Assembly (NCBI GenBank): GCA_934590505.1
Contig: CAKTPC010000126.1
Coordinates: forward strand, 1-5,840
From: an uncultured Oscillospiraceae bacterium
Lineage (GTDB): Bacteria; Bacillota; Clostridia; Oscillospirales; Oscillospiraceae
DNA length: 5,840 nucleotides
Direction of reading: 5' to 3'
Under the pieces are notes generated by a model. It was not told the DNA's origin and did no database searches. It worked only from the letters and a program-made list of their open reading frames with translations. Positions 1 through 5,440 of this stretch are shown one piece after another. The position numbers were made by a program, and so were the translations under genes. Position 1 is the stretch's first letter. Every line of letters starts with the position of its first letter.

Positions 1-38
1 GCTTTTAAAGAAAAAGACAGTCCTTTGGTGAAACGCCG

Positions 39-67
39 TTGTTTTCCCGGAAAGCGTATGTTACAAT
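39..67 (+). promoter_or_regulatory. Putative sigma-A promoter of the acyltransferase gene
   Basis: A -35-like TTGTTT (39-44) and a -10-like TACAAT (62-67) are separated by exactly 17 bases, which predicts transcription starting near 74. The -10 matches the consensus at 5 of 6 positions and the -35 at 3 of 6. If real, transcription begins downstream of the possible TTG start at 39, which supports the ATG at 117. This is judged by eye only. Confidence 0.4.
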
Positions 68-116
68 AACATGGTCGGGCAAAGACTCCGGCATTTTTAA
101 GGGGAATGACAAAGAT

Positions 117-1268
117 ATGGGATCACAGAACACAGTCCGGGAGCTGTCCGGAGCACCGAAGGCACAGCGTAATTCCAATATAGAGCTGCTGCGCATCATT
201 GCGATGCTGATGATCGCAGCGTATCATTATTCGATATACAGCTTCTACGCAGAGGATCTGTATTCCAGCTGCGGCAAGTACTTCATAGACCTTATCGGAA
301 ACTACGGCAAAACTGGCGTAAACCTCTTTGTCATGATCTCTGGCTATTATCTGGCAAAGCATGAGTTCAGCGTAAAGCGTCTGCTGAAAATAGCCGGGCA
401 GCTGTGGTTTTACAGTCTGTCTGCGCTGGCAATAGCTGTGTTCGCCTTTGGCTGCAGTGCGGACATGGGCATCCTGCGGCGCTCCGTATTCCCGATCACC
501 GGCGGATATTATTGGTTCGCTTCGTATTATGTTATGCTTTTATTGCTCTCCCCTCTGCTGAACCGCTTTGCCGCAGGTATCGGGAAGGACAAGCTGCGCC
601 TTAGCATTCTTTTGCTGCTTCTTTTGTATTCGATACTGCCGACATTTTTCAGAGTATACATATTTTTCACCGAGCAGGGCTGGTTTGTAACGCTTTACCT
701 CACGGCAGCATATCTGAGACTGTACGGCGGTGCCGATCCTGCCGCAAAAAAGCCCGGCATATGGAGGGCTTTGGCATGGGGCGCATGCATCCCCGCGTTT
801 GCGTGGGTATGCACTTTCGCCGGCAGCAGGACTGGCGGCGTTTCACTCATGGAGCTGTCGAGCCGGCTCGGCACGGACAGCAGCTTTTTCGGATACATGT
901 TTGCGCTGGGGCTGCTGCGGTATTTTCTGAGCAGGGAACCGGTCTGTATCCCGGCTGTCAACACTCTTGCCAGCGCCACCTTCGGCGTTTACCTGTTCCA
1001 TGAAAACATCTTCGCGCGTGATGTATTGGGAATATGGTCCGTTATGCTTGATCCCGCTCAGTACATAAACTCTTCATTGCTGCCGCTGCAGGCTCTGGGT
1101 ACTATAGTCATAGTGTATCTCGTCGGCACGGCTGTCGATCTGCTCCGTCAGGCGACCGCCGGCAGGCTGTGGGACAAGGCCGTTGATAAGCTCTCCCCAA
1201 AGCTTGAACAATTCGGCAGAAAGGCGCTTAGCCTATTGACCTCCGCGGCAGGAAAACGTGGATTTTAA
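117..1268 (+). CDS. Acyltransferase-3 family membrane O-acyltransferase
   Basis: This 383-residue protein belongs by appearance to the acyltransferase 3 family, integral membrane enzymes that move acyl groups, often acetyl, onto exported glycans or other surface molecules. The N-terminal block RNSNIELLRIIAMLMIAAYH (18-37) carries the family's Arg and the likely catalytic His37. GVNLFVMISGYYL (67-79) is the usual second motif, YWFASYYVMLLL lies around 132-143, and GVYLFHEN (290-297) is the late conserved motif. About ten hydrophobic helices span residues 24-343, and a short basic, probably cytoplasmic, tail follows. I chose the ATG at 117 because AAGGGG (99-104) precedes it and because the upstream in-frame TTG at 39 lies within the predicted promoter. 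The next gene on the same strand is also a large membrane protein, so a shared role in a surface polysaccharide is likely. The substrate cannot be told. Confidence 0.85.
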   Translation: MGSQNTVRELSGAPKAQRNSNIELLRIIAMLMIAAYHYSIYSFYAEDLYSSCGKYFIDLIGNYGKTGVNLFVMISGYYLAKHEFSVKRLLKIAGQLWFYSLSALAIAVFAFGCSADMGILRRSVFPITGGYYWFASYYVMLLLLSPLLNRFAAGIGKDKLRLSILLLLLLYSILPTFFRVYIFFTEQGWFVTLYLTAAYLRLYGGADPAAKKPGIWRALAWGACIPAFAWVCTFAGSRTGGVSLMELSSRLGTDSSFFGYMFALGLLRYFLSREPVCIPAVNTLASATFGVYLFHENIFARDVLGIWSVMLDPAQYINSSLLPLQALGTIVIVYLVGTAVDLLRQATAGRLWDKAVDKLSPKLEQFGRKALSLLTSAAGKRGF

Positions 1269-1343
1269 AGAAAGATACGCTGGGGAGCACTGTCTCGTTT
1301 GCTCGTTTTAAGTGTAAATGGGTGCTTATTTGTCGAAAGACTG

Positions 1344-1372
1344 TTGTGTTTCCGATAGGTGTGTGGTAATAT
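1344..1372 (+). promoter_or_regulatory. Putative promoter for the DUF6056-like gene
   Basis: The 149-base gap after the acyltransferase contains TTGTGT (1344-1349), a 17-base spacer and TAATAT (1367-1372). TGG sits directly before the -10, giving an extended -10 layout. Matches to consensus are 3 of 6 and 4 of 6. It would let the second membrane gene be transcribed on its own as well as by read-through. I see no convincing terminator in the gap. Confidence 0.3.
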
Positions 1373-1417
1373 TTTGTCCGTCGTTACACATTTTTTTACT
1401 TTGGAGGCACCGGGACC

Positions 1418-2770
1418 ATGACAATGCTGAAAAAGGTCAACGAGTCAAAAGCTGTCGTCATTCTGCTGTTCGCTGCGATATTTTTGCTCCTCTTGTATTG
1501 CAATTTCCTCACGCCGCTCGGCGGTGATGACTACGTCTATATGTTCAACTTCAAGGACGAGAGCCGCATAGAAAGCTTTGCGGACATTTTCCCTTCGCTG
1601 TATGTCCACCGTTTTACCATGAACGGCCGTGTCCTCCCTCACTTTTTCGCGCAGCTCTTCCTGCTGATCCCGCTGCCCATCTTCAAGGTGCTCAATGCAG
1701 GAGTGTTTACTTACTTCATTTTTATCATCTATCACTTTGCACGCCGCTTTTCTTCCGACGGCAGCATGCCGCAAAACGCGCTGGCCGTGTGCGTTATATT
1801 CGGTTCCGTCTGGGTCCTCTCACCCGGTTTCAACACACTGTACCTCTGGCTTGACGGTGCCTGCAATTACCTTTGGGCTATGGCTATTTTTTCTGCCTGG
1901 CTCTATATAATGGCAAAAGACTTTATGGAAGATCTCCGCATGACCGCACCGAAGGAGATTCTCTTTGCTCTGCTGTCCCTTGTTGTCGGGAACTATTCGG
2001 AAAACTCCTCTGTTGCGGCTGTGTTCATGGCGTTTCTGTTCATTATACTCAGCAAATATTATTTGAAAAGGCCTCTCAAACGCTGGCACATTACCTCCCT
2101 CTGCGCCATGCTCATAGGCTTCCTCCTGCTTGCCCTCGCTCCCGCGGAGCTGACAAGGAAAATTGCGGTGACATCCTTCTCTGTATACGTCAGCAATTTC
2201 GTTGAACTGATCCTCGCCTATCTCAAGTTTTGGCCGCTGGTCATCTTTTATGTTTTCTCCTACTGGTATTCCTGCAAAACAAAGCAGCTGAAACGTACAA
2301 GGATCCTGTCCCTCGTTTTCATCGGCGGCTCGCTTGCCTCACACTTTGTTCTCATTTTCGCGCTGTATATTGAGCAAAGGTCAACGTATATCGCGTTTTT
2401 CCTGCTGCTCCTCGCATGTGCTCTGTTCTTCTTCCAGCTCTTCAGCTCAAAGCTCTGTTCGCTGTACTGCGTTCTGAGCGCAATACTCCTTTCGTTCACA
2501 ATGTACTGGGGCGTAGTCGGCATACAGGATATGCAGCTCGTCCATTACAAAGCGGTGTACAACGACGAATACATCCGGGCTGAGCTCGCCGCCGGAAGAA
2601 CAAAAATAGGCGTTCCGTATATCGTAGGCGAAACCGAATACAGCTGCTTCTCGACGCCGTTTCCCAGGGCGGATGCAAACTTCTATGCGAATATCAGCAT
2701 GGCAAAATACTACGGTGCCGACACGATACATGGCTATTGGTTCTATGAGGTCGATCCCTCGGCCAGATAA
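1418..2770 (+). CDS. DUF6056-like multi-spanning membrane protein, possible GT-C-type glycosyltransferase
   Basis: This 450-residue protein has about ten hydrophobic helices and a polar C-terminal region (about 370-450). After the first helix (11-30) comes PLGGDDYVYMF (33-43), then the first loop with Y62 and NGR (69-71). LWLDGACNYLW (143-153) and GNYSEN (191-196) follow, with EQRSTY (319-324) later. This pattern, including the closing AKYYGADTIHGYW (429-441), matches from memory the DUF6056 family of Firmicutes membrane proteins. An acidic pair just after helix 1 is the hallmark position of the catalytic Asp in GT-C enzymes that use lipid-linked sugars. A glycan-transfer role is therefore my inference, not an established function. 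GGAGG (1403-1407) precedes the ATG by ten bases. It lies downstream of an acyltransferase, and a strong terminator follows 56 bases after the stop. Both facts fit a two-gene surface-glycan module. Confidence 0.7.
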   Translation: MTMLKKVNESKAVVILLFAAIFLLLLYCNFLTPLGGDDYVYMFNFKDESRIESFADIFPSLYVHRFTMNGRVLPHFFAQLFLLIPLPIFKVLNAGVFTYFIFIIYHFARRFSSDGSMPQNALAVCVIFGSVWVLSPGFNTLYLWLDGACNYLWAMAIFSAWLYIMAKDFMEDLRMTAPKEILFALLSLVVGNYSENSSVAAVFMAFLFIILSKYYLKRPLKRWHITSLCAMLIGFLLLALAPAELTRKIAVTSFSVYVSNFVELILAYLKFWPLVIFYVFSYWYSCKTKQLKRTRILSLVFIGGSLASHFVLIFALYIEQRSTYIAFFLLLLACALFFFQLFSSKLCSLYCVLSAILLSFTMYWGVVGIQDMQLVHYKAVYNDEYIRAELAAGRTKIGVPYIVGETEYSCFSTPFPRADANFYANISMAKYYGADTIHGYWFYEVDPSAR

Positions 2771-2826
2771 CGCATTCTGGTCTGCTGCCTTCCTGCGAAG
2801 GAAAGGTACGCCATCTGCAAACAAAC

Positions 2827-2865
2827 ACAGGGGATGCTGTCTAAATCGCGGACAGCATCCCCTGT
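2827..2865 (+). terminator. Rho-independent terminator after the membrane gene pair
   Basis: A perfect 15-bp stem (ACAGGGGATGCTGTC at 2827-2841 pairing with 2851-2865) encloses a 9-base loop and is followed by the T-rich run TTTCTGTT (2865-2872). It starts 56 bases after the stop codon at 2770. The T run is interrupted, but the GC-rich stem is very strong. The opposite strand also leaves a T-rich tail, so it may work both ways. Confidence 0.85.
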
Positions 2866-2872
2866 TTCTGTT

Positions 2873-3046
2873 ATGGTTCTAAGCCATCGAATCTTACTGC
2901 CCTACCGGCTTCCCGTACTCATATAGCGTATCGCTCGACATACTCAGATATAGCTCTAATCAGCTACATCTTTTCAAGTTGGACTGTTAACACTCTCTAT
3001 CCCGGTGTTAATTGCTCAACTTTATCATACCAGAAGAGGAAAAGCC
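2873..3046. other. Intergenic stretch with two imperfect hairpins, no gene recognised
   Basis: No convincing coding region lies between the terminator at 2827-2865 and the regulator gene. Two inverted repeats stand close together. The first is GATATAGCT (2947-2955) against AGCTACATC (2962-2970); the single mismatch on the + strand becomes a G.U pair in RNA read from the - strand. The second is nested: AAGTTG (2976-2981) with CAACTT (3017-3022), enclosing TTAACAC (2987-2993) with GTGTTAA (3005-3011). Neither is followed by a T run in the + direction. This could be a small structured RNA, protein-binding sites, or a remnant of a mobile element end. I recognise no known RNA family. Confidence 0.45.
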
Positions 3047-3072
3047 AGACCGCAGAAATGGAACCGCGGTCT
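3047..3072 (-). terminator. Probable terminator of the XRE regulator gene
   Basis: Read on the - strand, AGACCGC and GCGGTCT (3066-3072 and 3047-3053) form a 7-bp GC-rich stem. It extends inward by a G.U and a G-C pair around an 8-base loop. The sequence GGCTTTTCC follows immediately. The first base of the stem is the last base of the regulator's TAA stop codon, so the hairpin directly abuts the gene. Confidence 0.6.
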
Positions 3073-3395
3073 TACATATTTTCGCTTATACAGTAATCAA
3101 CAAGCATTTCTATCATTTTTCTGCTGGCAGGTGAGAGCGCTTCTATACGCGCCGTAAGGGCGTGAAAATCGCCCTGCGTTTCTTTGCCTGTCAAGATATA
3201 ATCCGTGCTCACATCAAGTATCTGGCTGAGATTGATGAGATTGTCTATGCGGATCGCCTTGTTGCCGCGCTCCAAGTTGGAAATCATCTGAATGGAAACA
3301 TTCATTCTGTCGGCTAACTGCTCCTGCGTCAAGCCCTGCTGCTTGCGGCGTGATTGAATACGCTTGCCTATTTCAGTCAACCCCACGTCCGCCAT
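3072..3395 (-). CDS. XRE/Cro-CI family DNA-binding regulator
   Basis: This 107-residue protein has a classic helix-turn-helix domain of the XRE family. The domain spans about residues 8-68: IGKRIQSRRKQQGLTQEQLA, then MNVSIQMISNLERGNKAI, then LINLSQILDVSTDYILTG. TQEQLADR (23-30) is the first helix of the motif and SIQMISNLE (34-42) is the recognition helix. The C-terminal part (about 80-107, IEALSPASRKMIEMLVDY) is helical and may mediate dimerisation. There is no peptidase, sensor or toxin domain. The start is fixed by GAGGTG (3401-3406 on the complement), five bases before the ATG. The gene faces a three-gene operon across a 145-base intergenic region containing two promoters and repeated operator-like sites. 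I infer that it represses itself and the operon. Its ligand or release signal is unknown. Confidence 0.92.
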   Translation of the reverse strand: MADVGLTEIGKRIQSRRKQQGLTQEQLADRMNVSIQMISNLERGNKAIRIDNLINLSQILDVSTDYILTGKETQGDFHALTARIEALSPASRKMIEMLVDYCISENM

Positions 3396-3426
3396 ATTAT
3401 CACCTCAAAACTTAAACTCTAAGATA

Positions 3427-3455
3427 ATTATATGAGTTTGTAGACGATATATTAA
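3427..3455 (-). promoter_or_regulatory. Promoter of the XRE regulator gene
   Basis: On the - strand TTAATA (3455-3450) and a perfect TATAAT (3432-3427) are separated by 17 bases. Transcription would start near 3420, about 25 bases upstream of the regulator's ATG. The -35 matches consensus at 4 of 6 positions. The predicted start of transcription falls within the degenerate operator-like copy at 3412-3422. Confidence 0.6.
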
Positions 3456-3466
3456 GCACTTTGGGG

Positions 3467-3495
3467 TTGACCTTATTAAACTATAGATGTATAAT
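3467..3495 (+). promoter_or_regulatory. Strong sigma-A promoter of the three-gene operon
   Basis: TTGACC (3467-3472) and a perfect TATAAT (3490-3495) with a 17-base spacer form a near-consensus promoter, with transcription starting near 3502. This gives a leader of about 39 bases before the ATG at 3541. It also rules out the in-frame ATG at 3487, which lies partly in the -10 box. Operator-like repeats fall in the spacer and just after the start of transcription, as expected of a repressed strong promoter. Confidence 0.8.
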
Positions 3496-3526
3496 CAACA
3501 TGCCAATAGCACCTATAGTTTAAGAA

Positions 3527-3533
3527 AGAGAGG
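3527..3533 (+). promoter_or_regulatory. Ribosome binding site that fixes the 3541 start
   Basis: AGAGAGG lies seven bases before the ATG at 3541. The alternative ATG at 3487 has no such site and lies upstream of the predicted start of transcription. Confidence 0.75.
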
Positions 3534-3540
3534 TTTCAAT

Positions 3541-3831
3541 ATGGGCAAACATCCAAACTTAAGCGAATTGGACTATCTGTTTGAGACGGGAACGGATTTT
3601 CGACTGTCAGATAGATCGTACCAAGAAAGAACCGGGGCAGCTCTTCCAAAGGAAAAGAGCTACATAAAGCACAGTTCAGCTCTTGCAAAATGGGCTAAGA
3701 AAAAAGGGTACTATATTGAGGAAGTCGAAAATGTAGCAAAAATTGAAAGAGAAATAGTCTTTAAAAAGAGAGATAGCAGGCAAGTTGAAGAAATAAATGA
3801 GCCAAAAGAAGGAGCAGACAATGAAAAGTAA
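3541..3831 (+). CDS. Small uncharacterised protein, first gene of the XRE-controlled operon
   Basis: This 96-residue soluble protein is rich in charged residues, with no membrane segment, signal peptide or cysteines. I cannot assign it to a named family. Its centre, about residues 17-76, looks like a compact domain: TDFRLSDRSYQERTGAALPK, then YIKHSSALAKWAKKKGYYIE, then REIVFKK. The alternation of a Lys-rich helix and short strands would suit a small nucleic-acid- or protein-binding fold, but that is speculation. From memory, similar short proteins occur in accessory regions of Firmicutes, though I cannot confirm it. The tail after about residue 77 is acidic and probably flexible. The codons are visibly more AT-rich than in the flanking genes, which hints at separate ancestry. 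The stop overlaps the next gene's start by 11 bases, so translation is probably coupled. Confidence 0.75.
   Translation: MGKHPNLSELDYLFETGTDFRLSDRSYQERTGAALPKEKSYIKHSSALAKWAKKKGYYIEEVENVAKIEREIVFKKRDSRQVEEINEPKEGADNEK
3809..3814 (+). promoter_or_regulatory. Ribosome binding site that fixes the TM2 gene start
   Basis: AAGGAG lies six bases before the ATG at 3821 and inside the end of the preceding gene. It favours that ATG over the in-frame ATG at 3797, which would add eight polar residues in front of the TM2 domain. Confidence 0.8.
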
Positions 3832-4156
3832 AACAACTGCGCTTATACTGTCAGTGCTTGTCGGCGGCCTCGGCGTCGACCGTTTTTACCTCGGCTATAC
3901 CGGCATCGGTTTATTGAAGCTTTTCACCGGCGGCTGCTTTGGCATACTCTGGATAATCGATATTATCTACATAGCGACCGGGAAACTCCTTCCGGCAGAC
4001 GGCAGTGCATACGAGGACGACCTGAATGCACAGTCCGAAAAGCAAAAAAGTACGCCCTATGATGACCTTAAAAAGCTGGCAGAGCTTCACTCTCAGGGTG
4101 TACTGACTGACGAGGAATTTGCCGCGATGAAGGCCGATCTGCTCGGAAAGCTGTGA
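3821..4156 (+). CDS. TM2 domain membrane protein with C-terminal SHOCT domain
   Basis: This 111-residue protein joins two recognisable modules. Residues 5-51 form a TM2 domain: a first helix (ALILSVLVGGLG, 7-18), the characteristic DRFYLGY turn (20-26), then GIGLLKLFTGGCFGILWIID (28-47) as the second helix, ending IIYIATG. Residues about 81-111 (DDLKKLAELHSQGVLTDEEF and the following KADLLGKL) form a SHOCT domain, the short C-terminal module with a helix, a Gly-hydrophobic-Thr turn and a second helix. A polar linker (about 55-80) joins them. Neither module has a well-defined biochemical role. The protein should sit in the cytoplasmic membrane with the SHOCT domain most likely in the cytoplasm. 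It overlaps the preceding gene by 11 bases, and the next gene starts ten bases later, so the three are one operon. Confidence 0.9.
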   Translation: MKSKTTALILSVLVGGLGVDRFYLGYTGIGLLKLFTGGCFGILWIIDIIYIATGKLLPADGSAYEDDLNAQSEKQKSTPYDDLKKLAELHSQGVLTDEEFAAMKADLLGKL

Positions 4157-4160
4157 GGTG
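4155..4160 (+). promoter_or_regulatory. Ribosome binding site overlapping the TM2 gene stop
   Basis: GAGGTG begins within the TGA stop codon of the TM2 gene and lies six bases before the ATG at 4167. It supports that ATG over the in-frame GTG at 4158, which would itself overlap this site. It also suggests translational coupling. Confidence 0.75.
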
Positions 4161-4166
4161 GATCTG

Positions 4167-4925
4167 ATGCTTGATAAACTTAAAAACGTTTCTGATAAAA
4201 AATATAGGCTGATTGCCGGGATTCTGTATGCAGTGCTCATACCAATAACTCTCATAAGCTTTCTGGCAATGATAGGCAAAGATGCAGTTGCAAATAACAT
4301 TTCTCTTCTTACCTTATTTATCAGCTGTGTTCTTCTGTCCATGGGGATCTTCTTTCAGCAAAACACAGTTATACTGCTGGGAATCATCTCGCAGCTAATC
4401 GCATACATGTTATGTTTGGTTTGCTCAATTTCTGAATCCTTTTTTTATAGTTTTCCTTGGGCAATTCCATATCAAGTATCAACCGTCATATGTACGCTCC
4501 TTCTGTTGATAGCTTTCTTCAAAAATAGTTTGAGTAAGCTCGCATGGTATATAATACTTTTCGCCTGCCCGATATGCCTTGGCATTACGTTTATTTATGG
4601 GTCGCTCAATTCTAGTCTCGAGCTTACAGTGTGGATACTAACGCTGTGTACCTTTAAGTTTTCCTTACCTTTCAAGCTCCTTATTCCTATTGACAGTTTC
4701 TTTTACTTTCTCATATTTATATTTTTGATTGCCGCATTTTTCTGCCTTGCCATGCTGGTATGCAAAGGTTCCGTGCATATGTCAAAGTCTGCTGCAAAAA
4801 AGCAAACCGTAGCAGCAAATACATCAAATACGCTTGAAGAACTCTCAATGCTCAAAGACCTCCTCGATTCTGGGATAATCACGCAGGAAGAGTTCATCGA
4901 AAAGAAAAAGCAGATAATAAAATAG
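4167..4925 (+). CDS. Seven-helix membrane protein with C-terminal SHOCT-like domain
   Basis: This 252-residue protein has about seven hydrophobic segments, near residues 14-36, 44-63, 67-87, 103-118, 124-144, 152-173 and 175-199. A polar linker follows, then a C-terminal domain at about 222-252. That domain (LEELSMLKDLLDSGIITQEE, then FIEKKKQIIK) is a SHOCT-like module. It matches the end of the preceding TM2 protein in layout: a helix, a turn GI(I)T or GV(L)T, then EEF and a Lys-rich helix. I recognise no enzyme or transporter family in the membrane part, and it has few charged residues that could form an active site. Sharing a terminal module with its operon neighbour suggests that the two proteins bind each other or a common partner in the membrane. 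That is inference. A strong terminator starts eight bases after the stop. Confidence 0.8.
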   Translation: MLDKLKNVSDKKYRLIAGILYAVLIPITLISFLAMIGKDAVANNISLLTLFISCVLLSMGIFFQQNTVILLGIISQLIAYMLCLVCSISESFFYSFPWAIPYQVSTVICTLLLLIAFFKNSLSKLAWYIILFACPICLGITFIYGSLNSSLELTVWILTLCTFKFSLPFKLLIPIDSFFYFLIFIFLIAAFFCLAMLVCKGSVHMSKSAAKKQTVAANTSNTLEELSMLKDLLDSGIITQEEFIEKKKQIIK

Positions 4926-4932
4926 CAAGAAA

Positions 4933-4974
4933 AGCGCGCCTGTCATGTCCTAATTTGGATATGACAGGCGCGCT
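4933..4974 (+). terminator. Bidirectional terminator between the operon and aroQ
   Basis: AGCGCGCCTGTCAT (4933-4946) pairs perfectly with 4961-4974. Four more inner pairs (one of them G.U) make an 18-bp stem with a 6-base loop, followed by CTTTTT on the + strand. On the - strand the stem is followed by TTTCTT. It lies eight bases past the + strand operon and four bases past the aroQ stop, so it serves both converging units. Confidence 0.93.
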
Positions 4975-4978
4975 CTTT

Positions 4979-5440
4979 TTACACTCTCTTCAATTTATGC
5001 TCCGCGTTCTTGAGCACATACCCCTTCAGAAACCGTATCGCCTGTACGTAGCCATCGAAGCCGAGGCCGGCAAAGGTCTTGACGCAGGCCATGCCGGCGT
5101 AGGACACCTGCCGGAAGCTCTCGCGGGATGCGACGTCCGATATGTGTACCTCCACCGCTGGGATCGCGACGGCCTTGAGCGCGTCGAGTATCGCGATGCT
5201 CGTATGCGTATAGGCCGCGGGGTTTATGATGATCCCGTCAAAGATGCCGTAGGCCGCCTGTATCTCGTCCACGATCGCCCCCTCATGGTTTGACTGGAAC
5301 AGCTTTACCTTTATGCCCTCGGCCTCGCAGGTTTTGCGGCACAGCTCCATGAGCGCCGCGTAGCTCTGCGCGCCGTATATCTCCGGTTCCCTGACGCCGA
5401 GCATATTGATATTCGGCCCGTTTATTATCAGGAATTTCAT
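4979..5440 (-). CDS. aroQ: 3-dehydroquinate dehydratase, type II
   Basis: This 153-residue cytoplasmic enzyme removes water from 3-dehydroquinate to give 3-dehydroshikimate, the third step of the shikimate pathway. Its length is normal for the small dodecameric type II family. Key motifs are in place: INGPNINMLGVREPEIYG (6-23), with Arg17 and catalytic Tyr22; FQSNHEGAIVDEIQ (48-61); INPAAYTHTSIAILDAL (72-88), with substrate-binding Asn73; and EVHISD (97-102), with catalytic His99. Arg110 follows in SRESFR, and GLGFDGY (125-131) is near the end. The ATG at 5440 is set by GGAGGT, six bases upstream, and by the N-terminal motif starting at once. The start overlaps the aroK stop as ATGA, so the two are translated from one mRNA. 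The open frame continues upstream to 5617, but only in a shadow of aroK. Confidence 0.97.
   Translation of the reverse strand: MKFLIINGPNINMLGVREPEIYGAQSYAALMELCRKTCEAEGIKVKLFQSNHEGAIVDEIQAAYGIFDGIIINPAAYTHTSIAILDALKAVAIPAVEVHISDVASRESFRQVSYAGMACVKTFAGLGFDGYVQAIRFLKGYVLKNAEHKLKRV

Larger units (their letters stand above)
3412..3523. promoter_or_regulatory. Operator-like inverted repeat and third half-site between divergent promoters
   Basis: TTAAACTATAG (3476-3486) and its exact reverse complement CTATAGTTTAA (3513-3523) flank the -10 box and start site of the operon promoter. Each contains the self-complementary hexamer CTATAG. A third copy, TTAAACTCTAA (3412-3422), matches 9 of 11 bases and covers the predicted start site of the regulator gene. 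The hexamer centres lie 32 and 64 bases apart, close to three and six turns of DNA, so bound dimers would sit on one face of the helix. Binding by the adjacent XRE protein is my inference. Confidence 0.6.

Noticed and set aside
1..69. Open frame from the left edge ending in TAA at 67-69, as a possible 3' end of an upstream gene
   Set aside because: It is only 22 codons, with no recognisable motif. It overlaps the predicted promoter, so chance openness is as likely.
39..116. N-terminal extension of the acyltransferase from a TTG at 39
   Set aside because: The TTG lies within a predicted promoter, has no ribosome binding site, and the extension shows no family similarity. The ATG at 117 has AAGGGG upstream.
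1285..1390. Weak hairpins in the gap between the two membrane genes (GAGCA/TGCTC at 1285-1304, and a bulged repeat ending before the T run at 1391)
   Set aside because: The stems are five to seven pairs with bulges or large loops, too weak to call terminators.
3487..3540. Upstream ATG start adding 18 residues to the small operon gene
   Set aside because: It overlaps the -10 box, lies before the predicted start of transcription and lacks a ribosome binding site.
4158..4166. GTG start for the seven-helix protein
   Set aside because: It sits inside the GAGGTG site that serves the ATG at 4167.
3911..4342. 143-codon open frame on the - strand
   Set aside because: It runs antisense through the TM2 and seven-helix genes, has no domain or ribosome binding site, and is explained as a shadow.
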